This document shows, piece after piece, positions 43,325 through 52,631 of a stretch of 64,000 bases of DNA. Every line of letters begins with the position of its first letter. The stretch's first letter is position 1. The stretch covers positions 1 through 64,000 of the forward strand of contig JARLJS010000060.1 of the NCBI GenBank assembly GCA_031291075.1. The letters run 5' to 3'. The translations under genes and the position numbers were made by a program. The notes beneath the pieces are model-generated. The model was not told where the DNA came from, ran no database searches, and saw only the letters and a program-made list of their open reading frames with translations. Origin of the DNA: Nevskia sp. (GTDB lineage: Bacteria; Pseudomonadota; Gammaproteobacteria; Nevskiales; Nevskiaceae).

Positions 43325-45814
43325 TCAATGCCGCAAGCCGCGCCCGCCCCTTCCGGCACGCCACGTCCCGACCACCAACACCAGCAAGCCAAGCGCCAAC
43401 TCGGCCCACGGCGGCAGCACCGGGATGTTCACCGCGTATCCCGGAGAATCCAGCGAGGTCGCCACCGAGTTGTTGGCCGGATCGAGGTCGCCCTGGCTGG
43501 AGCTGACCGCGAAGCTGAGATTGATCACCGCCGGTGAACTGCCCGGCTGGATCACGATGGTGACCGGCGCGGTGGAACCGCCGGCCAGCGTGCTGATCGT
43601 GCAGGTGACGGTCTGCCCGCCCTGGCTGCAGCCCGGGCTGCTGGACGCCACGACCAGCACCAGGCCGGCGGGCAGCACGGTGGTGACCACCACGTTGGCG
43701 GCGGCCTGCGGGCCGCTGTTGCCGACGGTCAGCGCATAGGACAGCAGGCCGCTGGGCAGCACGCCGCCGCTGCCGAGCGACAGCACGCCGTTGGTGCCGG
43801 AAGGCAGGTAGCAGTCGTAGCCGGTGCCGGACAGGGGCAGGCAGTTGACGTCCATATCGCCCAGGGTGACGTCGTAGAAGACGCAGCCGCTGGCCGCCGT
43901 ATTGCCCAGGCTGGAATTGCAGGACAGGCCGCTGGCGCTCTGACTCGCCGCCAGGGCGTAGTAGGTGGGGTTCGGATTGCCCTGGGGCGTGCCGACGCGC
44001 TGGTTCACCAGGGCCTGGACGCCGGCCAGGATGGGGGCCGCGAACGAGGTGCCGCCGGCGCCGGACCAGGAACTGGCCGTGCCGCTGCAGGCAGCGCCGC
44101 CGCGCTGGTGGGTATTGGACCAGCAGTAGACGTAGTAGTGACCCCACACGCCGTTGGCGGCGAACAGCGACAGGTCCGGCAGGTCGCGCACGCCGTCGGC
44201 GGGGATGCCCGGCACGCCGGACTGCCAGGACGGCTTGGGCGTCCCGGCGCAGCTGCCGCCCACCACGCCGGACACCGCCGGTGCACCGGTGACGCAGCCG
44301 CTGGGTCCGCCGCTGCCGGACGCGGTGCTGAGGAAGTTCTGGCCGGCGGCGCTGTTGCAGAAGCCGCCGCTGCCATAGGGCGCGGCGTAGCCCTCGACAG
44401 TGGAGATCAGCGTGCTGGCGCAGGAGTCGTTCCAGGGGATTTCCGGGATGTAGGACAGGGCGGAGCCGTCGCTGGGGGTGTTGGTCGAGCTCCAATACGT
44501 CGAAGTGCTGCCGGCGTAGCTGTCGCCGAAATCGGTGCCGCCGACGGCGACGTTGTACGGCGTGGAGGCCAGCCCGCTGACGCCGATGCCGTGGCTGGCG
44601 GCGCCCTGGTCGGCGTCGCAGCTGGCCGCGCCCTCGTCGCCCGCGGACACGAACACCGACACGCCCTGGGCCACGGCCTGCTGGTAGAGCGAGCTCCAGG
44701 CGCTGTTGGCCGCGGCGCCTTCGAGCGCCTCGCACTCGCCGTAGCTGATGCTGATGATCGCCGGCGGCGTGGTGCTGGCGTCGACCAGGTTCTGCAGGGC
44801 GATGAACACGCCGGAGCTGCCGGCGCAGGACGCCAGCTCGATGGCCGCGTTCGGCGCCGCGGCGCTGGCCCATTCCACGTCAAGCGTGGCCTCGCCCTGG
44901 TCGCCGGTGGCGCCAGGATCACCGCAGTTGTTAGTGCCGCTGGGCGGCGCGGGATGGACCTGGCTGAGCGAGCCGGAGCTGTAGCCGGACAGGCCGAACA
45001 CCTGGCGGAAGCGGGTCCAGTCCGCCGTGTTGTAGACGTTGGAATCCTCGATCACCGCAACGGTCTGGTTCTGGCCGGTATAACCGGCGCCGAACAACGG
45101 GTTGAGGTTGTAGATGGTGGCGAGGTCGGCCGGCACCACCAGGTGCGTGCCGCTCGACACCGTGTAGTCGGCCCGTGGCTGGTGCAGGGCGTGGGGTCGG
45201 AAGTCGTGCAGCGCCACTACGCCGGCCACCACCGGCGCGAGCGCGGCCGGAACCTGCGGATCGCTCATGTTGGCGATGTGGCTTTCGCCGCCGACCTGCA
45301 GGAAATGGATCTCGCTGTGGAAAGCGCTCCGCACCTGGCCCGCGGTGCCGGAGAAGTCGATCATCCGCGTGCTGGGATAAACCGTGTTCACGGCAAACCC
45401 TTGCCCCTTCAGCCAGGTCACGACGGCATCGACGTCCTGCTGCGCCAGGCCGAAGCGCCGCCCAAGCTCGGCAGGATCGAGCCAGCGATGGAAGTCAGGC
45501 GAGCGGTGGTCGTGGAGCTGCTCGATGGTCCGCTGCAGCGCCAGCTCCCGCTCCGGCGGTCGTTTCAGCAGCAGCTGCAGGTGCTCCAGCGGCAGCGCAT
45601 CGGGCACCCGGCCGCGGTCGTTCTCCGGGTTGGCCTCGGGCCGCGTGTTGCCTTCCAGCCGCACCAGCCGGGTTGTGTCCACCGGCGCGACGACCAGGGG
45701 GCGGGCACCGGCGGATTGAGCCCAGGCGGCGGCTGGGAGCAGCGCGCAACATGCGAGCCCCGACAGAATTACGGTTCGCAAGCTTCTGCCTGCCCAAGAC
45801 GATCTGTCGCGCAT
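43325..45814 (-). CDS. Sedolisin-type (S53) secreted peptidase
   Basis: An 829-residue pro-enzyme. It has a signal peptide (about 8-33, ending AWAQ), a pro-kumamolisin activation domain (LPLEHLQLLLKRPPERELALQRTIEQLHD to about 200) and an S53 catalytic domain with the GEATLDVEWA (Glu/Asp) segment, the GDEGAAS region and the Ser in GGTSFAAP. A DUF11-like beta domain follows near 700-790, then a hydrophobic helix and basic end (IPVLPPWAELALGLLVLVV...RAGRGGRGLRH), an IPTL/PEP-CTERM-like sorting tail. ATG at 45814. Its 5' part has been copied to 47217-47631. Confidence 0.87.
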   Translation of the reverse strand: MRDRSSWAGRSLRTVILSGLACCALLPAAAWAQSAGARPLVVAPVDTTRLVRLEGNTRPEANPENDRGRVPDALPLEHLQLLLKRPPERELALQRTIEQLHDHRSPDFHRWLDPAELGRRFGLAQQDVDAVVTWLKGQGFAVNTVYPSTRMIDFSGTAGQVRSAFHSEIHFLQVGGESHIANMSDPQVPAALAPVVAGVVALHDFRPHALHQPRADYTVSSGTHLVVPADLATIYNLNPLFGAGYTGQNQTVAVIEDSNVYNTADWTRFRQVFGLSGYSSGSLSQVHPAPPSGTNNCGDPGATGDQGEATLDVEWASAAAPNAAIELASCAGSSGVFIALQNLVDASTTPPAIISISYGECEALEGAAANSAWSSLYQQAVAQGVSVFVSAGDEGAASCDADQGAASHGIGVSGLASTPYNVAVGGTDFGDSYAGSTSTYWSSTNTPSDGSALSYIPEIPWNDSCASTLISTVEGYAAPYGSGGFCNSAAGQNFLSTASGSGGPSGCVTGAPAVSGVVGGSCAGTPKPSWQSGVPGIPADGVRDLPDLSLFAANGVWGHYYVYCWSNTHQRGGAACSGTASSWSGAGGTSFAAPILAGVQALVNQRVGTPQGNPNPTYYALAASQSASGLSCNSSLGNTAASGCVFYDVTLGDMDVNCLPLSGTGYDCYLPSGTNGVLSLGSGGVLPSGLLSYALTVGNSGPQAAANVVVTTVLPAGLVLVVASSSPGCSQGGQTVTCTISTLAGGSTAPVTIVIQPGSSPAVINLSFAVSSSQGDLDPANNSVATSLDSPGYAVNIPVLPPWAELALGLLVLVVGTWRAGRGGRGLRH

Positions 45815-45909
45815 CCCCCGCCCCCCAGTCACGGATTCCCAGGCGGATACCACTTGGAGATGACAGTATCGTGGCCGCAGTCGCACGGCGGCGCCCGTCG
45901 CACCGGGCT

Positions 45910-45932
45910 TTTCAGCCGGCCGGCGGCTGAAA
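45910..45932 (-). terminator. Hairpin after the sulfotransferase gene
   Basis: A perfect 9-bp stem TTTCAGCCG/CGGCTGAAA with a 5-nt loop, located in the gap downstream of the sulfotransferase stop and before the peptidase gene. There is no long T tract, so termination would be modest. Confidence 0.4.
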
Positions 45933-45970
45933 CGGCGGGCGCCGCCAAGCTGCGGGCCCGCTATGGGCGA

Positions 45971-46867
45971 CTATGCCTGCGTCGTCGTCTGCGGAGCGGC
46001 CGACACCCGCGCACCTGCCTTCGGCGGAGCCCGCCAGCGCGAAAGGTCCTGGCCCAATATCTGTTCCAGTTCACCGATCTCCTGTTCGTAGCGCTGCACG
46101 ACGTGCGAAGGGAATTCGGCCAAGTGACCGCTCCAGCCTTGCGCATCCACCGAGTCCCTGTAGAGAGCCCGGCGCACCGCCGACCGCAGCCAGCGGATCC
46201 GCTTGAGTCTTGCCACAACCCCTGACAGACCGAGCTGCCGGGCATAGGCGTCCATCCTAGCGACAAATCTCGCCAGGATCCGCGAGCGCGGCGCCGCCGC
46301 GGGATTGACGCGTTTGAGCAGAGAAGCCGGCACGAAGCTGCCATCCACACCGATGAACTCGTACAAACGGCGGGCAACCGTTTCCGGATACGCGGCGATC
46401 TCACCGAAGAAAAAGATCAGCACCTGGTCGCGGGGAAAGGCAGCGAACACGTTCGCCAGATGCGTGGCGTAATAGCCTTCCTCGAAGACGCTGGGCATCT
46501 CCTGACCCTGCTCGGCCAATGTTGGCCGGTCGAGTCCATTGCGCTGATAGAACTTCCACGACGAGACGGCACGTTCGTAAGGATGACGCAGACAGCAGAT
46601 AAGCCGCATATCCTTCCGGTAGGCGCGGATCCGGGCGAGCGCCTGCGGGTCGGAAAGGTAATCGTGGCACACCTCGCCAACGACCTGGCCGGCCTCGGCG
46701 TCCGCGAAGCAGCCCTCATACCAGCCGCTGCCGCGATGGTGAAAACGATCGAAAAAGAAAGTGCCCTTTTCATGGGGAACGAATACTGATGGATGCTCGC
46801 GCAGGACTTCGAAAAACCAGGACGATCCCGACTTGCTGGGACCGATGAAAAGGAACGCCGGCTTCAT
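45971..46867 (-). CDS. Sulfotransferase-domain protein
   Basis: A 298-residue soluble enzyme that should transfer sulfate from PAPS to a hydroxyl or amine. The 5'-phosphosulfate loop is PSKSGSSW (residues 10-17) and the 3'-phosphate motif is RHPYERAVSSW near 93-103. It resembles bacterial heparan/deacetylase-type sulfotransferases. ATG at 46867 begins the first beta strand directly before the PAPS loop; an upstream ATG at 46897 is less likely. Acceptor unknown. No other polysaccharide genes are nearby. Confidence 0.82.
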   Translation of the reverse strand: MKPAFLFIGPSKSGSSWFFEVLREHPSVFVPHEKGTFFFDRFHHRGSGWYEGCFADAEAGQVVGEVCHDYLSDPQALARIRAYRKDMRLICCLRHPYERAVSSWKFYQRNGLDRPTLAEQGQEMPSVFEEGYYATHLANVFAAFPRDQVLIFFFGEIAAYPETVARRLYEFIGVDGSFVPASLLKRVNPAAAPRSRILARFVARMDAYARQLGLSGVVARLKRIRWLRSAVRRALYRDSVDAQGWSGHLAEFPSHVVQRYEQEIGELEQILGQDLSRWRAPPKAGARVSAAPQTTTQA

Positions 46868-47093
46868 GTTCTTGTATTCTCGCAATCTGCGCGGCACCGG
46901 CGTCCGCAGCCACGGTGCCTACGCCCAGTGAGGGAGGCTCGACCTGACATTCAAAACTTATAAATAGCGCATCAGAATCGATCGGGGCAGCATAAGCGCC
47001 TGCCTTTTCAGTTCTTTACACGAATGCGCTGAGCCGATCGATAATCATCATACCGCGTCGCAGCCCCTCCGGCATATTTGGAACAACAGCCCA

Positions 47094-47219
47094 TGGAATT
47101 CCAGACCCTCAAGATCACCTGCAGGACCACGTCGCCTGGCTCCGTCTAAACCGGCCCGACAAGGCCAACGCCTTCTCGCTCACCATGTGGGAGGAGCTGC
47201 CGCGCGCCGTCGCCTGGCT
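47094..47219 (+). pseudogene. Broken 5' copy of the dienoyl-CoA isomerase gene
   Basis: About 126 bp matching the first 42 codons of the intact gene at 49486, including MEFQTLKI and the AFSLTMWEELPRAVAWL segment, with upstream similarity from about 47040 (ATAATCATCATACCGCG). One base is missing after CTCAAGATC, which breaks the frame, and the copy stops abruptly where the sedolisin fragment begins at GCT. It cannot make a product. Confidence 0.85.
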
Positions 47220-47565
47220 CGGCAGGATCGAGCCAGCGATGGAAGTCGGGCGAGCGGTGGTCGTGGAGCTGCTCGATGGTCCGCTGCAGCGCCAGCTCCC
47301 GCTCCGGCGGTCGTTTCAGCAGCAGCTGCAGGTGCTCCAGCGGCAGCGCATCGGGCACCCGGCCGCGGTCGTTGGCCGGGTTGGCCTCGGGCCGCGTGTT
47401 GCCTTCCAGCCGCACCAGCCGGGTTGTGTCCACCGGCGCGACGACCAGGGGGCGGGCGCCGGCGGATTGAGCCCGGGCGGCGGCTGGGAGCAGCGCGCAG
47501 CATGCGAGCCCCGACAGAATTACGGTTCGCAAGCCTCTGCCTGCCCAAGACGATCTGTCGCGCAT
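47217..47565 (-). pseudogene. Broken 5' copy of the sedolisin gene
   Basis: Codes for MRDRSSWAGRGLRTVILSGL and on to FHRWLDPAE, about 98 percent like the first 116 codons of the intact peptidase by eye. At 47217 it runs into the isomerase fragment and loses the rest. Any translation would yield a signal peptide and a part of the propeptide with a foreign tail. Confidence 0.88.
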
Positions 47566-47631
47566 CCCCCGCCCCCTAGTCACGGATTCCCAGGCGGATA
47601 CCACTTGGAGATGACAGTATCGTGGCCGCAG
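47217..47631 (-). repeat. 415-bp duplication of the sedolisin 5' region
   Basis: Matches 45466-45880 on the same strand at high identity, including about 66 bp upstream of the start codon. It ends at GTGGCCGCAG on the outer side in both copies. Confidence 0.88.
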
Positions 47632-47650
47632 CCCGTAGGTAGGGATGAAG

Positions 47651-47713
47651 AAGCGCAGCGAATCCCGGCGAATCCACGATGGAGCTGAGAAATGTGCTGG
47701 GTTCGCTGCGCTT
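47651..47713. repeat. Inverted repeat of the GCGCAGCG intergenic type
   Basis: AAGCGCAGCGAA (47651-47662) is exactly complementary to 47702-47713, with a 39-nt loop. The surrounding wording (GGATGAAG...GCTGGGTTCGCTGCGC) resembles short palindromic intergenic repeats widespread in proteobacteria. Confidence 0.5.
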
Positions 47714-47776
47714 GAACCCGGCCCACCCGCTCGAGGTCTAGCGGATGATTTAGCGTCTCCCCCTGAAGCTTCCGGT

Positions 47777-49145
47777 CTAACCCGCGGGCGCAACAGGCGT
47801 CGCGCTGACGACCTTCGAAACAGGGCCATAGACGAAACGGCTTTTCCCCCTGATATCGAAGTAGTAAGTCCTGCCATTGGTCAAACCGGTAATGGTCGCG
47901 CCGGTCCCAGTGACGGCGGATTGCACAACGGTACTCGGTCCAGCACCGGCTGCCGTACCTTCATAAACTGTATAAGAAACCGCATCAACATCGGCTGACC
48001 AACTCAAAGTGACTTGCCCGTTTCCGGGGGTCGCCGTGACCCCGGTTGGCGCTGTCGGCCCAAAAAGCTCAATCAGGATGTACTCGATGATCGATACAAG
48101 GCCGGGCGTGGCGCTAACTTCTGCAGAGGCCAGACCAGAGCCGCGCTGGTTGGTCGCTGTTACAGTGAAGTAGTACATGCTGCGGTTGGTCAAACCAGTG
48201 GCTGTGTAGTCAGTTCCGGTGACGTGCGTCGCAATCGGCTTCTCACTGCCTAAAGTCGTACCCTGTGAGACGATGTAGCCGGTGGCGCCGGGAACCGCAG
48301 TCCAGCTCAGGCTGATCTGGCCGATGCCGGGGGTTGCCGCCAGTCCGGTCACTTGCCCTGGCGGAGAGGACGATCCCGAGCTTCCGCCACTGGACGAGCC
48401 GCCAGAGGAAGAGCCAGACGAGGAGCCGCTCGACGAAGAGCTGGAGGATCCTCCAGACGAACCACCACCGCTGGAGCCCCCGCTAGACGACCCGCCGCTG
48501 GAAGATCCCGCGGTCGGAGTCAGCAGCAACACCACGTTTTTTTTGATACGGAGTTGCATTGACATACCCATCCACGAGGATTTGGCCGTTGTCATTAATG
48601 GCTTGTCCCGAAACGAGGGTATACAACGAGGCGGCGCCGCCGATTTCAGCAGATGAATTCAGATCGAGCATTGTCCCGTTGCTGTATAGGAACGCATGAG
48701 TTGCGCCGTATGCAGTGTAGGAGTCACCGGTCACCTGTCCCCCGGCGTTGATGCCATTGCCGTAACTATTCGTTCCACCCAGCGTGCCGAGGTCCTGCAT
48801 CGTCCCGCTGCTATAGAGGAACGCATGATATGCGGCGTTGCCCGGGGGAGTGGAGAACCCGGTCACCTGACCGCTGGCATTGATGCCGTTGCCTTGGCTA
48901 TCCGATCCACCCAGAGTGCCGAGGTCCTGCATCGTCCCGTTGCTGTAGAGGAACGCATGAAGTGGGCCATCGCCTGCAGTCTCGGACTCGCCGGTCACCT
49001 GTCCGCTGTCGTTGATGCCGTTGCCAACGATACCCGTGCCACCCAAAGTACCTAGGCTTGTGACCGTGTACTGTTGGGCGTGCGCGGTTGCAACGAAAAA
49101 GAACAAACTGCTGGCGAGGACGCGTCGCAAGTACAGAGCGAGCAT
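47777..49145 (-). CDS. HAF-repeat / fibronectin III surface protein, frame split at an A8 tract
   Basis: Two frames that join into one protein. The first has a signal peptide (ending TAHAQ) and HAF-family repeats (HAFLYSNGTMQDLGTLGG and variants, period about 132 bp) to VNATPYQKK. The second continues KNVVLLLTPTAG, then a Ser/Gly linker of about 55 residues and two fibronectin type III domains (PGQVTGLAATPGIGQISLSW; PTGVTATPGNGQVTLSW). The switch is at eight consecutive A on the coding strand (48544-48537). Seven would restore a single frame. It may be a true frameshift, slippage or a sequencing error. It probably lies at the cell surface or is secreted. Confidence 0.75.
48537..48544 (-). repeat. 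A8 homopolymer at the frame break
   Basis: Eight A on the coding strand inside CAAAAAAAACGTGG. Loss of one A joins the HAF part to the Ser/Gly-FN3 part. Such tracts change length easily in replication and transcription. Confidence 0.8.
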
Positions 49146-49485
49146 GGAAATTCCCCGAACGTTCAAGGCGCACATCCGGCCGCAATGACTTGCGCGCTAA
49201 TCCCGAGAAACTTCAGACCTGATCCCTTCAGCAAAAACACGCCTGGCATCTTCATCTTCTTCCCCCTTGCGTCCGAACTCTCGCAGTAGAATCGCGCAAC
49301 AGGTTCGCGCACGACGACCGATCAACTACCATTCGTCACTATCAATGCGACATGACGAGCGATCAGGGCCTGACGAAGCGAACGAATGCCCCGTTTTTTT
49401 TAGATTCCTTAGACGAACGTGTGAAATCGACCCATAATCATCATACCGCGCACGCGTTAGCTCCGGCACATCGTTTAAACAGACC

Positions 49486-50301
49486 ATGGAATTCCAGACC
49501 CTCAAGATCGACCTGCAGGACCATCTCGCTTGGCTCCGCCTCAACCGACCGGACAAAGCCAACGCCTTCTCGCTCACCATGTGGGAGGAGCTGCCGCGCG
49601 CCGTCGCCTGGCTGAACGAACAGTCGGCTGTGCGGGTGGTGATCCTGTGCGGCGAGGGCCGCCACTTCACCGCCGGCATCGACATGGAAGCGCTCATGCA
49701 CCTGGGCCAGATGGTCGGCAACAAGGGCTGTGCCGCACGCGCCCGCGAAAACCTGCGCAATTTCATCCTGAGCGCGCAGGACTGCTTCAGCAGCCTGGAA
49801 CGGCTGCGGGTACCGGTGATCGCCGCGGTGCACGGCGCCTGCATCGGCGCCGGCGTGGACCTGATCGCGGCCTGCGACCTGCGCTACTGCACCGCGGACG
49901 CCAAGTTCTCGATCAAGGAAGTGGACCTGGCCGTCACCGCGGACGTGGGCACGCTGCAGCGGCTGCGTCATGTCATCGGCCTGGCGCGCCTGAGCGAGCT
50001 GAGCTATACCGGCGACACCTTCGACGGCCACAAGGCGCTGGACATGGGCCTGGTGGGCGCGGCCTACGCCAGCCGCGAGGAGCTGATGGACCACGCGACC
50101 CAGCTCGCGCACCGGATCGCCGCCAAGTCGCCGGTCACCGTGCGCGGCATCAAGCACAATCTCCTGTACTCGCGCGACCATTCGGTGCGGGACGGCCTGG
50201 AGATGGTCGCCACCTGGAACGCCGCCATGCTGGTATCGGACGATCTCGGCGAAGCGCTGGCCGCCTACATGCAGAAGCGCGAGCCGCGCTTCGCCGACTA
50301 G
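49486..50301 (+). CDS. Delta(3,5)-delta(2,4)-dienoyl-CoA isomerase (crotonase family)
   Basis: A 271-residue crotonase-fold enzyme of fatty-acid beta-oxidation that moves double bonds in dienoyl-CoA. The oxyanion-hole segments are HFTAGID (60-66) and HGACIGAGVD (116-125). The three acidic residues that mark ECH1-type isomerases align as Asp125, Glu145 and Asp153 (in IKEVDLAVTADVGTLQRL), which favours isomerase over hydratase. ATG at 49486. A broken copy of its first 126 bp is at 47094. No other beta-oxidation gene is adjacent. Confidence 0.85.
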   Translation: MEFQTLKIDLQDHLAWLRLNRPDKANAFSLTMWEELPRAVAWLNEQSAVRVVILCGEGRHFTAGIDMEALMHLGQMVGNKGCAARARENLRNFILSAQDCFSSLERLRVPVIAAVHGACIGAGVDLIAACDLRYCTADAKFSIKEVDLAVTADVGTLQRLRHVIGLARLSELSYTGDTFDGHKALDMGLVGAAYASREELMDHATQLAHRIAAKSPVTVRGIKHNLLYSRDHSVRDGLEMVATWNAAMLVSDDLGEALAAYMQKREPRFAD

Positions 50302-50329
50302 GGCCTGTTACGCAGCACGTTTTGATCGC

Positions 50330-51307
50330 TCAGGCCGCGAACTCCGTGGGCTGCACCCGCCGGTTCGGGCCCGCGGGATCCAGGCCCCGATCCGGATACC
50401 CGGCAGGCAGGGTGCCCGCTTCACCGAGGACCGCGAGCTCTTCCGCCGTCAGCCGTATGTTGGTGGCGGCGATACTGTCATCGAGCTGCCCCAAGTGCCC
50501 TGCCCCGACGATGATGCTGCCGACGCCTTCCTGGTGCAGCAGCCAGGCCAGCGCGAGCTGCTCCAGCAAGACTCCCTTGCCCTGCGCGATGCGGCGCCAG
50601 GCATCGGCGCGCTCGCGCGCCGGGCCGGGTCCTGCCGGCAGGGAATCCAGGCGCGCGGGGCCAGCCGCCGTCGGCGCAGCCACCAGGCGGAGCTTCTCGC
50701 CGCGCAGCATGGCGATGAACTCGCCCGCGGGATCGCGGCGCGCCGCGCCGTAGCATGCCTGTACCGACTCGAAGCGCGTCCGCCCCAGCCAGGCCGGGAT
50801 GCCCAGCGCCTGCATGATCTGCCGGGCCGCCTGATCGGACACGCCGACGTAGCGCACGTGGCCCCGCTCCACCAGGGCATCGAGTGCGTGCATGGTCTCC
50901 TCGAGCGGCGTTGCCGGATCGAAGCGGTGGAACTGGTATAAGTCGATGTAGTCGAGCCGCAGGCGCCTCAAGCTTGCCTTGACGCCGTTCATGACGCCGC
51001 GCCACGCCGCAGCGGAACCGGCCGCCCGGTTGCCACCGCGGGCCGTGGTGGCGACGACGACGCGGTCGCGCGGCAGCCTCAGCTTGGTCAGCGCCCGGCC
51101 GGCGGCAAGCTCGGCATGACCTGCCGGGTCGATGCAGGTGGCGTCGATGAAGTTGATGCCGGCCTCGAGCGCGCGCCCGACGATACGGTCGGCTTCTGCT
51201 TGCTGCGCCGTCCGGCTCCGGCGGATGCCGCCTTCGCCGAGGCTCATGGTGCCAAGGCACAGCTCCGAGACCAGCAGCGCGGTGTTTCCCAACTTTGCGT
51301 AACGCAT
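50330..51307 (-). CDS. Aldo/keto reductase-like protein lacking catalytic Tyr and Lys
   Basis: A 325-residue (beta/alpha)8 AKR-family protein (LGNTALLVSELCLGTMSLG at the start, YQFHRFDPATPLEETMHAL in the middle). Asp55 and His127 of the catalytic tetrad are present, but the Tyr position in the usual DTADVYG motif is Asp60 (IDATCIDPAGHAE) and the Lys position is Thr88 (VVVATTARGG). It should not work as a normal NADPH reductase. Other parts of the fold look intact. Divergent from an AraC regulator gene, whose relatives often control a neighbouring AKR. Confidence 0.75.
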   Translation of the reverse strand: MRYAKLGNTALLVSELCLGTMSLGEGGIRRSRTAQQAEADRIVGRALEAGINFIDATCIDPAGHAELAAGRALTKLRLPRDRVVVATTARGGNRAAGSAAAWRGVMNGVKASLRRLRLDYIDLYQFHRFDPATPLEETMHALDALVERGHVRYVGVSDQAARQIMQALGIPAWLGRTRFESVQACYGAARRDPAGEFIAMLRGEKLRLVAAPTAAGPARLDSLPAGPGPARERADAWRRIAQGKGVLLEQLALAWLLHQEGVGSIIVGAGHLGQLDDSIAATNIRLTAEELAVLGEAGTLPAGYPDRGLDPAGPNRRVQPTEFAA

Positions 51308-51568
51308 GGGCAGCTCCTGTACTCTGCACCTTCGTCGCCGGCGTATGGAAGGATTGCGAACGACACCGGGGAGGGCCCGCCGGGCCTGTGCTGTCCCCGC
51401 GCGACGGGCATGGGACTACGAAGGGGTGGCAAAGTATGGGCTCGCCGCTCGTGGGCCCGGGCATCCGATCCTGCCGATTTTCTGCCTATTCCTGCAAAAT
51501 TGGATGGCGCCGCGCGCCAGCGCGGCGACGCCCGCCTATGCTTACGCGGCCCTTCCCTTCTTGCTCCC

Positions 51569-52543
51569 ATGGCCTTCAACGAAATTCCGCGCCTTGCTTC
51601 GCATCCGCCCGATGGGCTCGATCCGCTCGACGAGTCGACACTCGACCGCGGGCGGCAGGAACTGGTGGGGCTGATCGACCAGCTCACCAGTGGCGTCGAA
51701 GGCACGCGCGAAACCGGGATTGCCGGCCTGCGCCTGCACCGGATCATGCATCCGGGTGGCCCCAAGCACGGCATCCAGTTGCCGGCGCTGGCCCTGATCG
51801 CCCAGGGCTCCAAGCAATTACTGGTCGGCGGCGAGCGGTTCGAATATGACCCCCTGCACTACCTCGTACTGTCGGTGGATCTGCCGGCGGTGGGCAAGGT
51901 GACGGTGGCCAGCGCAACACAGCCCTACCTCGGCCTGGGCCTGGACCTCGACGTCGACGAGATCGCCGCCCTCATCCGCGACGAGAACCTGCCGCCGGCG
52001 GCGCATGCGGACACCTCCCGCGGCCTGTTCGTGAACCGGCTCAACGCCGCCATGCTGGACGCCGTGCTACGCCTGCTGCGTCTGCTGCAGACCCCGCGCG
52101 ACATCCCCATCCTCGCGCCGCTGGTCAAGCGCGAAATCCTGTACCGCCTGCTGCTGGACGGACACGGCGCGCGACTGCGCCAGATCGCCTTGCAGGACAG
52201 CCAGACCCACCGGGTGGCGAGAGCGATCCGGCTGCTGCGCGAACGCTTCGAGCAACCGCTGCGGATGGAGACGATCGCGCGCGACGTGCACATGAGCGTG
52301 TCGTCCCTGCACCACCACTTCAAGGCGGTGACCGCGATGAGCCCGCTGCAATACCAGAAGCACCTGCGCCTGCAGGAGGGAAGAAGGCTGCTGCTGCTCG
52401 GCGACATCGACGTGGCGACTGCGGCGCACCGCGTGGGCTACGAAAGTCCCTCCCAGTTCAGCCGCGAATACAGCCGGCTGTTCGGCGCCTCGCCGCTGCG
52501 CGACCGGCGCCGCTGGCTGGAGGCCCCGTCACAGCACCAGTGA
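51569..52543 (+). CDS. AraC-family transcriptional regulator
   Basis: A 324-residue regulator. The N-terminal sensing domain is of the AraC_N cupin-like type (HRIMHPGGPKHGIQLPALALIAQGSKQLLVGGERFEYDPLHYLVLSVDLPAVG). The C-terminal pair of HTHs spans about 225-310 (ETIARDVHMSVSSLHHHFKAVTAMSPLQYQKHLRLQEGRRLLL, then AHRVGYESPSQFSREYSRLFG). ATG at 51569 fits the family start. The 261-bp spacer to the divergent AKR gene should contain its operator; the ligand is unknown. Confidence 0.88.
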   Translation: MAFNEIPRLASHPPDGLDPLDESTLDRGRQELVGLIDQLTSGVEGTRETGIAGLRLHRIMHPGGPKHGIQLPALALIAQGSKQLLVGGERFEYDPLHYLVLSVDLPAVGKVTVASATQPYLGLGLDLDVDEIAALIRDENLPPAAHADTSRGLFVNRLNAAMLDAVLRLLRLLQTPRDIPILAPLVKREILYRLLLDGHGARLRQIALQDSQTHRVARAIRLLRERFEQPLRMETIARDVHMSVSSLHHHFKAVTAMSPLQYQKHLRLQEGRRLLLLGDIDVATAAHRVGYESPSQFSREYSRLFGASPLRDRRRWLEAPSQHQ

Positions 52544-52631
52544 CGGTGCCAGCCGCCAGGTCGCGGGTCGCCGCACGAAAGCGCCGCGGCACAGGACCGC
52601 GGCGCTTCGCCCGCCGGACGGATGCCGGCCG

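Noticed and set aside
48350-48520. Ser/Gly-coding low-complexity tract as a DNA repeat element
   Set aside because: It encodes the flexible linker between HAF and FN3 parts; no inverted ends or target duplication.
48670-48970. Regular repeats that could suggest a CRISPR array
   Set aside because: The units are about 132 bp, keep a reading frame and encode HAF protein repeats; there are no short palindromic repeats with unique spacers.
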